From: Methylobacter sp.
GTDB taxonomy: Bacteria; Pseudomonadota; Gammaproteobacteria; Methylococcales; Methylomonadaceae
NCBI RefSeq assembly: GCF_023227905.1
Contig: NZ_JALOCF010000011.1
Location: 1-64,000, forward strand
Direction of reading: 5' to 3'
Length of the DNA: 64,000 nucleotides
The notes under the pieces are model-generated. The model saw only the letters and a list, made by a program, of their open reading frames with translations, ran no database searches and was not told where the DNA came from. Shown piece by piece: positions 1-8,959 of this stretch (positions within the stretch are counted from its first letter, which is position 1; the number at the start of each line of letters is the position of its first letter). The position numbers and the translations under genes were made by a program.

Positions 1-935
1 CCACCGGAACCTATTCCGACAGCAGCACGCAAGATCTTACCAGCCAGGTAGCGTGGACTTCTTCAAACACGGCCGTAGCCACGATCAACACCAGTGGGCT
101 GGCGACCGGCGCCGTCGGCGGCAGCGCCACGATCACGGCGTCGTTAAGCGGCGTCAGCGGCAGCGCGACGCTGACCGTCCAGTCGGCGCCGGCGTTGGCC
201 ATCACGACCTCCTCGCCGCTGGCTAGCGGGACAGTCGGCACAGCTTATTCGGCGACGTTGGCAGCGAGTGGAGGTAGTCCATCCTACACATGGTCGATTA
301 CAAGCGGCTCGCTGCCTGCCGGGTTGACTTTGCAAGCCAGCACCGGGGTGATCGATGGTGTACCGACTACGGCCGGTACCTATAGCTTCACTGTCCAGGT
401 GAGTGACAGCCTGGCAGTAACCAGCAGCAAGAATTTCAGTATTACTGTCTCCGCAACTCAAGCATCAACGATTGGGTTGACCATCCAAGGCAGCGTCTTG
501 GACAGTTGGGCCAGCAATCACCTGAACGGCTCGAAAGTCACCACCAGCAGTGGCGGCACGATCAATTCGCTGTCGGTGTACGTGGGCGGCATCGATGCCC
601 TGAGCAGCAACCAAAGCTATCAGTTGGCGATCTACACGGACAATGCCAATAAGCCGGGAACCTTGGTGGCCAGCTCGGCGACCGGCACGCTCACGGCCAA
701 TTCCTGGAACACCTTGCCGATCACTGCCACGCTACAGCCCAATACCCCTTACTGGCTGATGTACAACACCAACGGCCGGACCTCGACCGTCAACAACATG
801 TACTACAACAATGGCACAACCGGACAGGGGGCGTACGCCAGCAGCGGGGTCATTTTCGGAACCTGGCCGTCGACCTTTCCGGCTTCGCAACTGACTAAAG
901 CGGTCTACTCGCTCTACGCTACCTTTGGACCCTAA
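1..935 (+). CDS. Secreted Ig-like repeat protein, C-terminal part (5' end outside window)
   Basis: The frame is open from base 3 with no stop, so the gene begins upstream of the window. The visible part has a Big_2-like Ig segment (about 3-180), then a He_PIG-type Ig domain (about 195-455, with GTVGTAYSATL and GVPTTAGTYSFTVQVSD). It ends in a domain of about 140 residues finishing at LYATFGP. That last domain recurs twice in the protein at 1981-4770 and more distantly at 58149-59927. Such modules are typical of exported adhesins or matrix proteins. No enzyme motif is visible. The next gene starts 30 bp downstream, so the two may be co-transcribed. Domain family is supported; function is unknown. 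Confidence 0.75.
   Translation, partial: TGTYSDSSTQDLTSQVAWTSSNTAVATINTSGLATGAVGGSATITASLSGVSGSATLTVQSAPALAITTSSPLASGTVGTAYSATLAASGGSPSYTWSITSGSLPAGLTLQASTGVIDGVPTTAGTYSFTVQVSDSLAVTSSKNFSITVSATQASTIGLTIQGSVLDSWASNHLNGSKVTTSSGGTINSLSVYVGGIDALSSNQSYQLAIYTDNANKPGTLVASSATGTLTANSWNTLPITATLQPNTPYWLMYNTNGRTSTVNNMYYNNGTTGQGAYASSGVIFGTWPSTFPASQLTKAVYSLYATFGP
510..935 (+). repeat. 426-bp coding direct repeat, copy A
   Basis: This stretch aligns without gaps to 4345-4770 and is nearly identical at base level, down to the shared end of the reading frame. It encodes the C-terminal domain of two different proteins that flank the formyltransferase gene. Near identity including third positions suggests recent duplication or gene conversion. 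Confidence 0.85.
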
Positions 936-964
936 TCGATGATTAATTTAATAGGAATGCCTTT

Positions 965-1978
965 ATGAATACTTTATTCATCGGCAGTACAAAACGAGGC
1001 TTTCAGACCCTCACCGCAATTATCGAAGCGGGCCATACAGTCTGCGGAGTGATCAGCCTTTTGCAAGATCCTCACGAGCTTGATCACTATGAGGAACCGA
1101 TACGGCAACTGGCTGAAACGCACGATATTCCAATATATGAAACACGGTGGTTGAAAGAGCGGGATTATGTATCGTTGATACGTGATGAGCTGAAACCCGA
1201 CATCGCTTTAGTTGTCGGTTGCCGGTTAATAATTCCGGAAGCGATTTATACATTGCCGCCTTTAGGGACTCTAGCTGTTCATGATTCGCTACTTCCTGAG
1301 TACCGAGGATTTGCCCCTCTTAATTGGGCCATCATAAACGGCGAGACCGAAGGCGGGGTTACTCTTTTTTACCTGAATCCACTTATGGATGGCGGCGATA
1401 TCGTAGGGCAGAAACAGATTCCCATAGGCCCTCATGATACCGGGCCTGAAATTTACAACAAGGTGTGCCGCGACACGGTCGATTTGGTGATCGAGTACTG
1501 GCCTCGTTTGGCCGAAGGCACTGCCCCCAGGTTAAAGCAGGACTATAACAGCGGCAGCTTTACCTGTAGCCGAACCCCGACTGACGGCATGGTCGATTGG
1601 TCTGGCTCTACTCGTCAAATCTACAACTTAATCCGAGCCTTGGTATACCCGTATCCAGGCGCTTTCACGTTTTTCCGGGGAGAGCGGGTGGTCATCCGCA
1701 AGGCTCTGCTCTTGGATGCGGCGCCTTTATATCGGGGACGAATCCCAGGGCGAATCGTTAGAGTCGAAAAGGTCGACGGTTTCGTAGACGTTTTGACAGG
1801 CGATGGCATGTTAAGAATCCATGAGGTCGAGTACCAAGGAAAATTACTTCCGGCGGCGGAGGTAATTACTTCGGTAAAAGAGCGACTGGGAATAGATATT
1901 TTTCAACTTCAAGAGCAAGTTCGCGAGCTTCAATTGTGTGTCTCCGAATTAGTTCAATCACAGAAAGAGGAAGCATAA
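965..1978 (+). CDS. Formyltransferase-family protein (sugar N-formyltransferase-like)
   Basis: A 337-residue protein with the Fmt/ArnA N-terminal fold. The motif HDSLLPEYRGFAPLNW (from H106) and the loop MDGGDIVGQ (D142) match the 10-formyl-tetrahydrofolate-binding formyltransferases. A C-terminal FMT_C-like segment follows (about 205-300), and the last 30 residues look like a coiled coil. In characterised members the catalytic triad is Asn-His-Asp; here His106 and Asp142 are present but the Asn position is Ala104 (ALA-V-H). Placement among amino-sugar aminotransferase and acetyltransferase genes suggests a nucleotide amino sugar as substrate. Start chosen at ATG 965 after AGGAA. It lies 2 bp from the next gene. 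Activity is uncertain because of the Ala. Confidence 0.75.
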   Translation: MNTLFIGSTKRGFQTLTAIIEAGHTVCGVISLLQDPHELDHYEEPIRQLAETHDIPIYETRWLKERDYVSLIRDELKPDIALVVGCRLIIPEAIYTLPPLGTLAVHDSLLPEYRGFAPLNWAIINGETEGGVTLFYLNPLMDGGDIVGQKQIPIGPHDTGPEIYNKVCRDTVDLVIEYWPRLAEGTAPRLKQDYNSGSFTCSRTPTDGMVDWSGSTRQIYNLIRALVYPYPGAFTFFRGERVVIRKALLLDAAPLYRGRIPGRIVRVEKVDGFVDVLTGDGMLRIHEVEYQGKLLPAAEVITSVKERLGIDIFQLQEQVRELQLCVSELVQSQKEEA

Positions 1979-1980
1979 AC

Positions 1981-4770
1981 ATGAAAGAAAGAGCATATCT
2001 GAGGTCTAATTGCGGCTTCAGTACAAAAACAATCAAGTTTTTCGCAGGAGGCGGATTCCGATTCATAAACGTGCTGAGCTTGATTCTGGCACTGGCTCTT
2101 CCAGTTGTTGCAATGCCGACGTTCGCTGCAGTGATTATAGGAAATACCGGAGTTGGTACATCGCTGGACTCCGGAAGCAGCAATTCTTTAAACGGTTCCA
2201 AGGTTAATGTCGGTTCTACGGGTGTTGGCTTGGAATCGATAAGTGTACGCGTGGGAAATGTCGATGTGAGCCCGAACAATCAATATCAATTGGCAGTTTA
2301 TACCAATAATAATGGTGTTCCCGGCACACTCGTTGCCCAATCGGCGAGTGGAACTCTGACACCTAATGGTTGGAATACCTTGCCGATCAGCGCCACGCTA
2401 CAGCCCAATACCAGCTATTGGCTGATGTACAATACCAACGGCCGGACGTCGGCCGTCAACAACATGTACTACAACAACAACGGTACGGCCGGGCAGGGGG
2501 CGTACGCCAACAGCGGGGTCACTTTCGGAACCTGGCCAGCGACCTTTCCGGCCGCTAAGCTGACCAAGGCGGTCTACTCGCTTTATGCGACAGGTCTAGA
2601 CTCTGTGGCTAACTCCGTCCCGCCTTCAGTGTCGATGACTGCTCCGTCACCAGGCTCCACTTTGGCAGGAACCATAACGCTTAGTGCTACAGCCAGCGAC
2701 GATGTGAGCGTTCCGAGCGTGCAGTTCCAGATCGATTCGGCCAACTTCGGAGCGCCAATTGCCGCTGCACCCTATAACTTATCCTGGAACACACAGCTGA
2801 GCAGCAACGGCACTCATACCCTTACAGCGATTGCAACTGATGGGTCCGGCAACCAGACCACCTCGGCTCCCGTCACGGTTACCGTTAGCAACGCCGATCT
2901 GCGGAGCCAGATCGGAGAATGGTCACCATTGATGAATTGGCCTCTCGTAGCCATTCACGCGTCCTTGCTCAAAAACGGCAAAGTGCTGGTCTGGGATGAT
3001 GAGGAACATGATGGGATTTTTGGTCAGGTCCATCCCAAAGTTTGGGATCCAGCGTCTAATGGATTAATTGACACTCCAATTATCAGTGAAGAACTCTTCT
3101 GTGCGGGTCATGTGAATCTGGCGGATGGCCGGGTATTCTCCGCTGGCGGCCATTTGCCACGCGCTGGCGAGAGCGGTATCAAATCCACTTATCTTTATGA
3201 TGCGGATGCCAACACTTGGACGCGCACTGGCGATATGGCTTATGACCGCTGGTATCCGACCCTGACGAAGCTGAGTGACGGACGGGTGGCTATCATTAGC
3301 GGCCAAATCACAACCGGCGTCTTCGCCGATGTTCTGGAAATTTACGATCCCGGTACAGGTCTGTCTAGCCCCGTACCGTCGATCAATACCAGCCAAATGC
3401 AGGAGGAAGAGTACCCACTCGACTTCCATTTACCGAACGGAACAATCCTGGCCATTTCTCCTGAACATGACCCTGTGCAACTACTGGACGTGGAAGCTAA
3501 CACTTGGACCCATGTCAATACGACACCGGTCCACCTCGGTTCAGCAGTCCAGTATCGTCCGGGCAAGATCCTGATGTCGGGCGGTGGGCAAGCTTTCCAA
3601 AGCCCATCAACAGGCCTAACGGCAGTGTTGGATATGAATGAGCCGGCGCCAACGTGGAGAACCACGGCTTCGATGTCTTCCGGCCGGTATATGCACAATC
3701 TGGTCATGCTGCCTAACGGCGAAGTGCTCGCCGTCGGTGGCTCGAAGATTGCCTATGAGCGGAACGTTGAAGGTGTGCTGCCGTCGGAGATTTGGGATCC
3801 CGGCCTGGAAACCTGGACAACGGTAGCTCCGCTAGGCGTGTCCCGTATGTACCATTCGACCGCCTTATTGCTACCGGATGGCCGGGTACTCGCGGCTGGA
3901 GGAGGTCATCTTGGTAACCTGCCTAGTCAGTATTCTGCCGAGATCTATTCTCCCCCGTACCTTTTCAAGGGGCCTAGACCCACCATTACCAGTGCGCCGG
4001 AGTCCGTACCGTATGGAACTGCCACGTTCACGGTCGATAGTCCTGAGGCTGACAACATTGCGTCTGTATCTCTCATTGCGCTCGCTTCAGTCACGCACTC
4101 TATCGACATGAATCAGTTCTATACCGAACTTTCATTCACTAAAGGCAATGGTCAGCTGAGCATTACCGCTCCACAAAATGGAGACCAAGTACCCGCTGGT
4201 CACTACATGCTTTTTATTGTGAATAATGCCGGTGTACCTTCAGTGTCCCGGATCATCAAGATCGGTTCTGCAACTGCACTGCCGCCACCGCCGCCGTCCA
4301 CGACAGTCGGCCTGAATGCCAAAGGCAGCCTATTGGATAGCGGAGCCAGCAATCACCTGAACGGCTCGAAAGTCACCACCAGCAATGGCGGCACGATCAG
4401 CTCGCTGTCGGTGTACGTGGGCGGCATCGATGCCCTGAGCAGCAACCAAAGCTATCAATTGGCGATCTACACGGACAACGCCAATAAACCGGGCACCCTG
4501 GTGGCAAGTTCGGCGACCGGTACGCTAACCGCAAATTCATGGAATACCTTGCCGGTCAGCGCCACGCTACAGCCCAATACCCCTTATTGGCTGATGTACA
4601 ACACCAACGGCCGGACGTCGGCCGTCAACAACATGTACTACAACAACGGCGCCAGCGGACAAGGGGCGTTCAGCAGCAGCGCGGCCAGTTTCGGCACCTG
4701 GCCGGCGACTTTTCCAGCCTCTCAGCTGACCAAAGCCGTCTACTCGCTCTACGGTACTTTTGGACCCTAA
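1981..4770 (+). CDS. Secreted galactose-oxidase-like copper radical oxidase with flanking repeat domains
   Basis: A 929-residue exported protein: long N-terminal signal region (about 1-45), one copy of the ~140-residue repeat domain (about 50-205), an Ig-like segment (about 210-305), a kelch beta-propeller (about 320-670), a DUF1929-type domain (about 670-765) and a second repeat-domain copy (about 785-929) after a proline linker. The residues of the galactose oxidase copper site appear conserved: Cys374 (FCAGH) and Tyr425 (RWYPT) for the Tyr-Cys cofactor, Tyr624-His625 (RMYHST) and His706 (VTHSID). Family members (galactose oxidase, GlxA) oxidise primary alcohols of sugars to aldehydes with O2. 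Context suggests an action on the exported polysaccharide. An upstream in-frame ATG at 1936 overlaps the previous gene and is less likely. Confidence 0.85.
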   Translation: MKERAYLRSNCGFSTKTIKFFAGGGFRFINVLSLILALALPVVAMPTFAAVIIGNTGVGTSLDSGSSNSLNGSKVNVGSTGVGLESISVRVGNVDVSPNNQYQLAVYTNNNGVPGTLVAQSASGTLTPNGWNTLPISATLQPNTSYWLMYNTNGRTSAVNNMYYNNNGTAGQGAYANSGVTFGTWPATFPAAKLTKAVYSLYATGLDSVANSVPPSVSMTAPSPGSTLAGTITLSATASDDVSVPSVQFQIDSANFGAPIAAAPYNLSWNTQLSSNGTHTLTAIATDGSGNQTTSAPVTVTVSNADLRSQIGEWSPLMNWPLVAIHASLLKNGKVLVWDDEEHDGIFGQVHPKVWDPASNGLIDTPIISEELFCAGHVNLADGRVFSAGGHLPRAGESGIKSTYLYDADANTWTRTGDMAYDRWYPTLTKLSDGRVAIISGQITTGVFADVLEIYDPGTGLSSPVPSINTSQMQEEEYPLDFHLPNGTILAISPEHDPVQLLDVEANTWTHVNTTPVHLGSAVQYRPGKILMSGGGQAFQSPSTGLTAVLDMNEPAPTWRTTASMSSGRYMHNLVMLPNGEVLAVGGSKIAYERNVEGVLPSEIWDPGLETWTTVAPLGVSRMYHSTALLLPDGRVLAAGGGHLGNLPSQYSAEIYSPPYLFKGPRPTITSAPESVPYGTATFTVDSPEADNIASVSLIALASVTHSIDMNQFYTELSFTKGNGQLSITAPQNGDQVPAGHYMLFIVNNAGVPSVSRIIKIGSATALPPPPPSTTVGLNAKGSLLDSGASNHLNGSKVTTSNGGTISSLSVYVGGIDALSSNQSYQLAIYTDNANKPGTLVASSATGTLTANSWNTLPVSATLQPNTPYWLMYNTNGRTSAVNNMYYNNGASGQGAFSSSAASFGTWPATFPASQLTKAVYSLYGTFGP
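4345..4770 (+). repeat. 426-bp coding direct repeat, copy B
   Basis: Gapless near-identical partner of 510-935, encoding the C-terminal domain of the copper radical oxidase. A third, more diverged copy lies at about 2140-2595 in the same gene. All copies share the motifs YWLMYNTNGRTS and FGTWP. Confidence 0.85.
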
Positions 4771-4862
4771 ATGATGACGTTCGATATGCGCTATCTGTGG
4801 CTATTGCGTTGTTCGAAACAACCGGCATCGATTGTTTAAATAAGTAAAAAAGGACAATAAAA

Positions 4863-5369
4863 ATGATCAGTAAAGATGTTCAATTAGGCAATGAGGTCAT
4901 GATTCCTCACCTCGATCTCGTCAATCTCTATGGTTGCACTATTGGAGACGGTTCCAAAATCGGCACATTCGTTGAGATACAAAAAGGCGTTTCGGTAGGT
5001 GCCCGCTGCAAAATATCCAGTCATACGTTTATTTGCGAAGGCGTTGATATCGAGGACGGGGTCTTCATAGGCCACGGTGTTATGTTCACCAACGATATTT
5101 ATCCGAGAGCCGTTAACCCGGAAGGCGGGCTGCAAACCGAGGCAGATTGGCAAGTTATCAAAACCCAGGTCAAGGCCCGCGCCTCTATCGGCAGCAACGC
5201 GACCATTCTCTGCGGCATTACGATTGGTGAAGGGGCTTTGATCGGGGCCGGAGCTGTGGTCACCCGCGATGTGCCCGATTATGCAATTGTCGCCGGCGTC
5301 CCAGCCCGGGTCGTTGGAGATGCTCGCATACGCGAAGAGTCGCGCGATACCGTGGCAAGTTTTGCCTAG
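4863..5369 (+). CDS. Hexapeptide-repeat N-acetyltransferase (WbpD/WlbB-like)
   Basis: A 168-residue left-handed beta-helix protein with hexapeptide repeats throughout (IGDGSKIGTFVEI, SIGSNATILCGITIGEGALIGAGAVVT) and the usual C-terminal YAIVAGVPARVVG. Proteins of this length and pattern include WbpD and WlbB, which acetylate the 3-amino group of UDP-GlcNAc3NA. It directly precedes an oxidoreductase and a DegT aminotransferase, the order seen in wbp/wlb-type pathways. ATG 4863 is preceded by AAAGGA. The fold is certain; the exact acceptor is inferred from neighbours. Confidence 0.85.
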   Translation: MISKDVQLGNEVMIPHLDLVNLYGCTIGDGSKIGTFVEIQKGVSVGARCKISSHTFICEGVDIEDGVFIGHGVMFTNDIYPRAVNPEGGLQTEADWQVIKTQVKARASIGSNATILCGITIGEGALIGAGAVVTRDVPDYAIVAGVPARVVGDARIREESRDTVASFA

Positions 5370-5543
5370 GCCATTGGCTACCAAGGGTTGTTTTCAGCAG
5401 CTTGGCTGAGTCTGACTTTTATGGCGGTGGCCACCGGAATTGTTCTCAATCCTCGGCGACTTATTGTTGCTATGCAAAGTGGTCGGTTTTTTAGCAATAC
5501 AGAAAGCAATACAAATGTTTCATTCCAAATTAAGGAGAATCAC

Positions 5544-6587
5544 ATGATTAAAATAGGTGTTATTGGATATGGTTACTGGGGACCCAATTTGGTGAGGAAT
5601 TTCGCCGAAACACCCGGAATTACAGTTGCCTGTGTGGCTGATCTCGATCCGAAAAAGCTCGAAATCGTTCAGAAGCGCTTCCCTGGGATAAACACCACAA
5701 CGCGTTTCCAGGATCTGCTTGAGGACAAAGATATCGACGCTATCGCGATAGCGACTCCGGTCAATAGCCATTTCGAATTGGGAATGGCCGCTCTCAAGGC
5801 CGGCAAGCATTTATGGCTGGAAAAACCGTTGACAGAAACCTCCGAGCAGGCGCGCAAGCTGGTCAATGAAGCTGAAAAGCGCAAACTTGTGCTGATCGTC
5901 GATCATACCTTCATCTACACAGGTGCGGTGCGCAGAATGGCGGATTTGGTAAAGGCTGGAGAAATCGGCCATATTCATTACTACGATTCCACTCGAATCA
6001 ATCTCGGCTTGTTTCAACGCGATGCCAACGTCATCGCCGACTTGGCGGTGCATGACTTTTCGATCCTGGACTATCTACTAGGGGAACAGCCAATAGCGGT
6101 ATCCGCCGTCGGTACCAACCACTTTCCCAACACACCGGAAAATGTGGCCTACATTTCGTTGTTTTATGAATCAGGAATGATAGCGCATGTCAATGTGAGT
6201 TGGTTGGCTCCGGTAAAACTGCGCCAGATACTGATTGGCGGCAGCAAGAAAATGATCATCTACGACGATCTGGAGCCAAGCGAAAAGATCAAGATTTATG
6301 ATAAGGGCGTCAGTTTTACCGATGATCCGCAGAAGATTTATGAAATGCGGGTCGGCTATCGCACAGGGGACATGTGGGCACCGCAGATAGACTCTTCAGA
6401 GGCCTTGCGCATCGAGGGAGAGCATTTTGTCGATTGTATCGTAAACGGCAAGACGCCGCTGACCGACGGTGCTCTGGGATTGCGGGTAGTGGAATTAATC
6501 GAGGCGGCGACCCGTTCGATGAAAGAACATGGTCGATCCGTTGAAATCAATGGAACGACTATGTTCCAAGGCAGGAGAGTAGCATGA
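5544..6587 (+). CDS. Gfo/Idh/MocA NAD-dependent sugar oxidoreductase (WbpB/WlbA-like)
   Basis: A 347-residue protein with an N-terminal Rossmann motif (GVIGYGYWGPNLVRN) and the family Glu-Lys-Pro motif (LWLEKPLTE) near residue 95. The 3-dehydrogenase WbpB/WlbA oxidises C3 of UDP-GlcNAc uronic acid ahead of transamination; this length and context fit. The start is set at ATG 5544, just after TAAGGAG. A longer frame from 5388 has no ribosome site and would add residues foreign to the family. It overlaps the next gene (ATGA), implying translational coupling. Confidence 0.85.
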   Translation: MIKIGVIGYGYWGPNLVRNFAETPGITVACVADLDPKKLEIVQKRFPGINTTTRFQDLLEDKDIDAIAIATPVNSHFELGMAALKAGKHLWLEKPLTETSEQARKLVNEAEKRKLVLIVDHTFIYTGAVRRMADLVKAGEIGHIHYYDSTRINLGLFQRDANVIADLAVHDFSILDYLLGEQPIAVSAVGTNHFPNTPENVAYISLFYESGMIAHVNVSWLAPVKLRQILIGGSKKMIIYDDLEPSEKIKIYDKGVSFTDDPQKIYEMRVGYRTGDMWAPQIDSSEALRIEGEHFVDCIVNGKTPLTDGALGLRVVELIEAATRSMKEHGRSVEINGTTMFQGRRVA

Positions 6588-7702
6588 TACCGTTTGTAGA
6601 CTTAAAAGCTCAGTATGCAGGAATTAAGGATGAAGTGAACGTCGCCATTCAAGGCATATTGGAATCCTGCCAGTTTACCTTGGGAAGCGAAGTGGCTGCG
6701 TTTGAGGAGGAGTTTGCCACTTATTGCCAGGCCCAATACGGGATCGGCGTGAACACCGGAACCAGCGCCTTGCATCTGGCTTTGTTAGCGGCCGGTATTG
6801 GCCCCGGCGATGAGGTGATTACCGTTCCCTTTACCTTTGTTGCAACCGTCGCGGCAATTTACTATACCGGCGCTACGCCCGTATTTGTCGACATCGATCC
6901 TCGTACTTTCACGATCGATGTAGACGCAATCGAAGGCGCAATCACCGAACGAACCAAAGCCATTTTGCCGGTGCATTTGTACGGCCAGCCGGCAGACATG
7001 GACCCCATCCTGGACATCGCCAAGCGCCATGGCTTGATAGTCATCGAAGATGCGGCTCAAGCTCATGGTGCGGAGTACAAGGGCAGGCGCGTCGGTAGTT
7101 TGGGCGACATGGGATGCTTTAGTTTTTATCCCGGCAAGAACCTGGGCGCTTACGGTGAAGGCGGCATGGTGGTTACCAGTAACGCCGAATACACCCGCAC
7201 CATCCGCATGCTCCGCGATTGGGGAGCAGAGCAGAAATACCACCACGTGCTCAAGGGCTACAACTTCCGGCTGGAGGGCATTCAAGGAGCGGTTCTCAGG
7301 GTCAAGCTGCGTCACCTGGAAAAATGGACCGAAGCCCGGAGAACTGCGGCCGCGCACTACGACGAGCTATTGTCCGACAGTGGCGTACAGACACCGGAGG
7401 CAATGCCCTATGCCCGGCACGTCTATCACGTCTATGCGATCCGTACCCAGCAGAGAAGTGAATGGCAACAGGCGTTGCAAGACAAAGGCATACAGACCGG
7501 CATCCACTATCCAATCCCTGTGCATCTCCTGCCGGCTTATGCCGACCTGGGCTATAGCAAGGGTGATTTTCCTCATTCGGAGCAGGCGGCCAACGAAGTG
7601 CTTTCCCTGCCGATGTTCGCCGAGTTAAGCCGGGCTCAATGCCAGGAAGTCTGCGAGGCCGTTACCATGCTCGCGAATCAGGAAGCGGTTGAACTCGCGT
7701 AG
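6584..7702 (+). CDS. DegT/DnrJ/EryC1 sugar aminotransferase (WbpE/WlbC-like)
   Basis: A 372-residue PLP enzyme of fold type I. It starts with IPFVDLKAQY, typical of this family, has the internal Asp of IEDAAQAHGA and the Schiff-base lysine K185 in FYPGKNLGAYGEGG. These enzymes aminate keto-sugar nucleotides with glutamate. Directly coupled (4-bp overlap) to the oxidoreductase, it would convert the 3-keto product to the 3-amino sugar that the acetyltransferase at 4863 then acetylates. The precise substrate is inferred from the gene set. Confidence 0.88.
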   Translation: MIPFVDLKAQYAGIKDEVNVAIQGILESCQFTLGSEVAAFEEEFATYCQAQYGIGVNTGTSALHLALLAAGIGPGDEVITVPFTFVATVAAIYYTGATPVFVDIDPRTFTIDVDAIEGAITERTKAILPVHLYGQPADMDPILDIAKRHGLIVIEDAAQAHGAEYKGRRVGSLGDMGCFSFYPGKNLGAYGEGGMVVTSNAEYTRTIRMLRDWGAEQKYHHVLKGYNFRLEGIQGAVLRVKLRHLEKWTEARRTAAAHYDELLSDSGVQTPEAMPYARHVYHVYAIRTQQRSEWQQALQDKGIQTGIHYPIPVHLLPAYADLGYSKGDFPHSEQAANEVLSLPMFAELSRAQCQEVCEAVTMLANQEAVELA

Positions 7703-7957
7703 CTGAACGGAGACGATGACATGCAAGAGGCGCTGCCACTGTTGATTTACCCTACAACGCAAGAATATCGACGTACGGGATAGCATTGGCAAGCGCCACC
7801 GGTTTTTTGGTTTTGTGGGTGACGCAACGCAGGAAAGAGTGGGATTTTAATGGGTCTCGGTAGCAATGTTATGAGTAGCGTTGACTTGCCGTTAGGGTCA
7901 GCCGCAGTATTTTTTCAAAATGAAATAAAGATCTCAATAGAGAGGGTAAGCTGAACA

Positions 7958-8959
7958 ATGGATATTAAAAATTCAAACATACTGGTGACTGGCGGTTGTG
8001 GTCTGGTTGGCTCCACAACTATAGATTTATTACTGCGGGACTATTCACCAGCAAGCATCGTCATTCTCGATGATTTAAGCCGAGGGACTCTGGCCAATGT
8101 TGAAGCAGCCTTGAAAGATCCTCGTGTGACACTGATTCAGGAAGATATCCGCGACCCTGAGTCCGTTCATAACGCTATGCGAGGCATGGATGCGGTGATC
8201 CACATGGCAACCCTTCGCATCACCGCCTGTGCAGCCAACCCGCGCGAGGCGATGGGCGTCATGTGCGATGGCAGCTTCAATGTCGTGGAAGCCGCGCAGG
8301 CCGCTGGGGTAAAAAAGATAGTGGCGGCATCCTCTGCATCGATCTATGGCTTGGCGGACACTTTTCCTACGCGCGAGGATCATCATCCTTACAACAACCG
8401 CACCTGGTACGGCGCCAGCAAAATTATGCTGGAAGGGTTGCTACGCTCTTGGAATGACATGTACGGCCTGCCGTACGTGGCGTTGCGCTATTTTAATGTC
8501 TATGGTCCGCGCATGGATATTCATGGCAAATACACCGAAGTGCTAATCCGCTGGATGGAACGCATCGCTACGGGGCAGCCGCCACTGATCCTGGGGGATG
8601 GAACTCAAACCATGGATTTCATCTACATCGAAGACGTCGCCCGATCCAATATCTTGTCCTTGCAATCGGAACTGACCGATGATGTTTTCAATGTCGCCAG
8701 CGGTACCGAGACCAGCCTCAATGACTTGGCAGCCGCTCTTCTTAAGGTGATGGGGTCCGACCTGCAACCGGAGTATGGACCAGAGCGATCTGTGAACCCT
8801 GTATCCCGGCGCTTGGCCGATACGACCAAGTCTGAACAACTGCTCGGGTTCAAGGCGCAGGTTAGTCTGGAAGACGGGCTTTCTCGGCTGGTCGACTGGT
8901 GGCAGACGAGTAAGGCGGCGGAGGTGCAACACACAAGCGAGATGGAGGTGGCATTATGA
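7958..8959 (+). CDS. NAD-dependent sugar-nucleotide epimerase/dehydratase (extended SDR)
   Basis: A 333-residue extended SDR. The NAD-binding motif VTGGCGLVGST is at the N terminus and the catalytic Tyr/Lys motif is in WYGASK, with the upstream SSASIYG. Sequence style is that of UDP-glucose/UDP-GlcNAc 4-epimerases and related dehydratases. A 255-bp spacer with no visible gene separates it from the aminotransferase upstream; ribosome site GAGAGGG precedes ATG 7958. It overlaps the following aminotransferase by 4 bp, so the two may act in sequence on one sugar. Epimerase versus dehydratase cannot be decided here. Confidence 0.85.
   Translation: MDIKNSNILVTGGCGLVGSTTIDLLLRDYSPASIVILDDLSRGTLANVEAALKDPRVTLIQEDIRDPESVHNAMRGMDAVIHMATLRITACAANPREAMGVMCDGSFNVVEAAQAAGVKKIVAASSASIYGLADTFPTREDHHPYNNRTWYGASKIMLEGLLRSWNDMYGLPYVALRYFNVYGPRMDIHGKYTEVLIRWMERIATGQPPLILGDGTQTMDFIYIEDVARSNILSLQSELTDDVFNVASGTETSLNDLAAALLKVMGSDLQPEYGPERSVNPVSRRLADTTKSEQLLGFKAQVSLEDGLSRLVDWWQTSKAAEVQHTSEMEVAL

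Noticed and set aside
7703..7957. Possible gene in the 255-bp gap between aminotransferase and epimerase
   Set aside because: No frame of useful length with a ribosome site was found.
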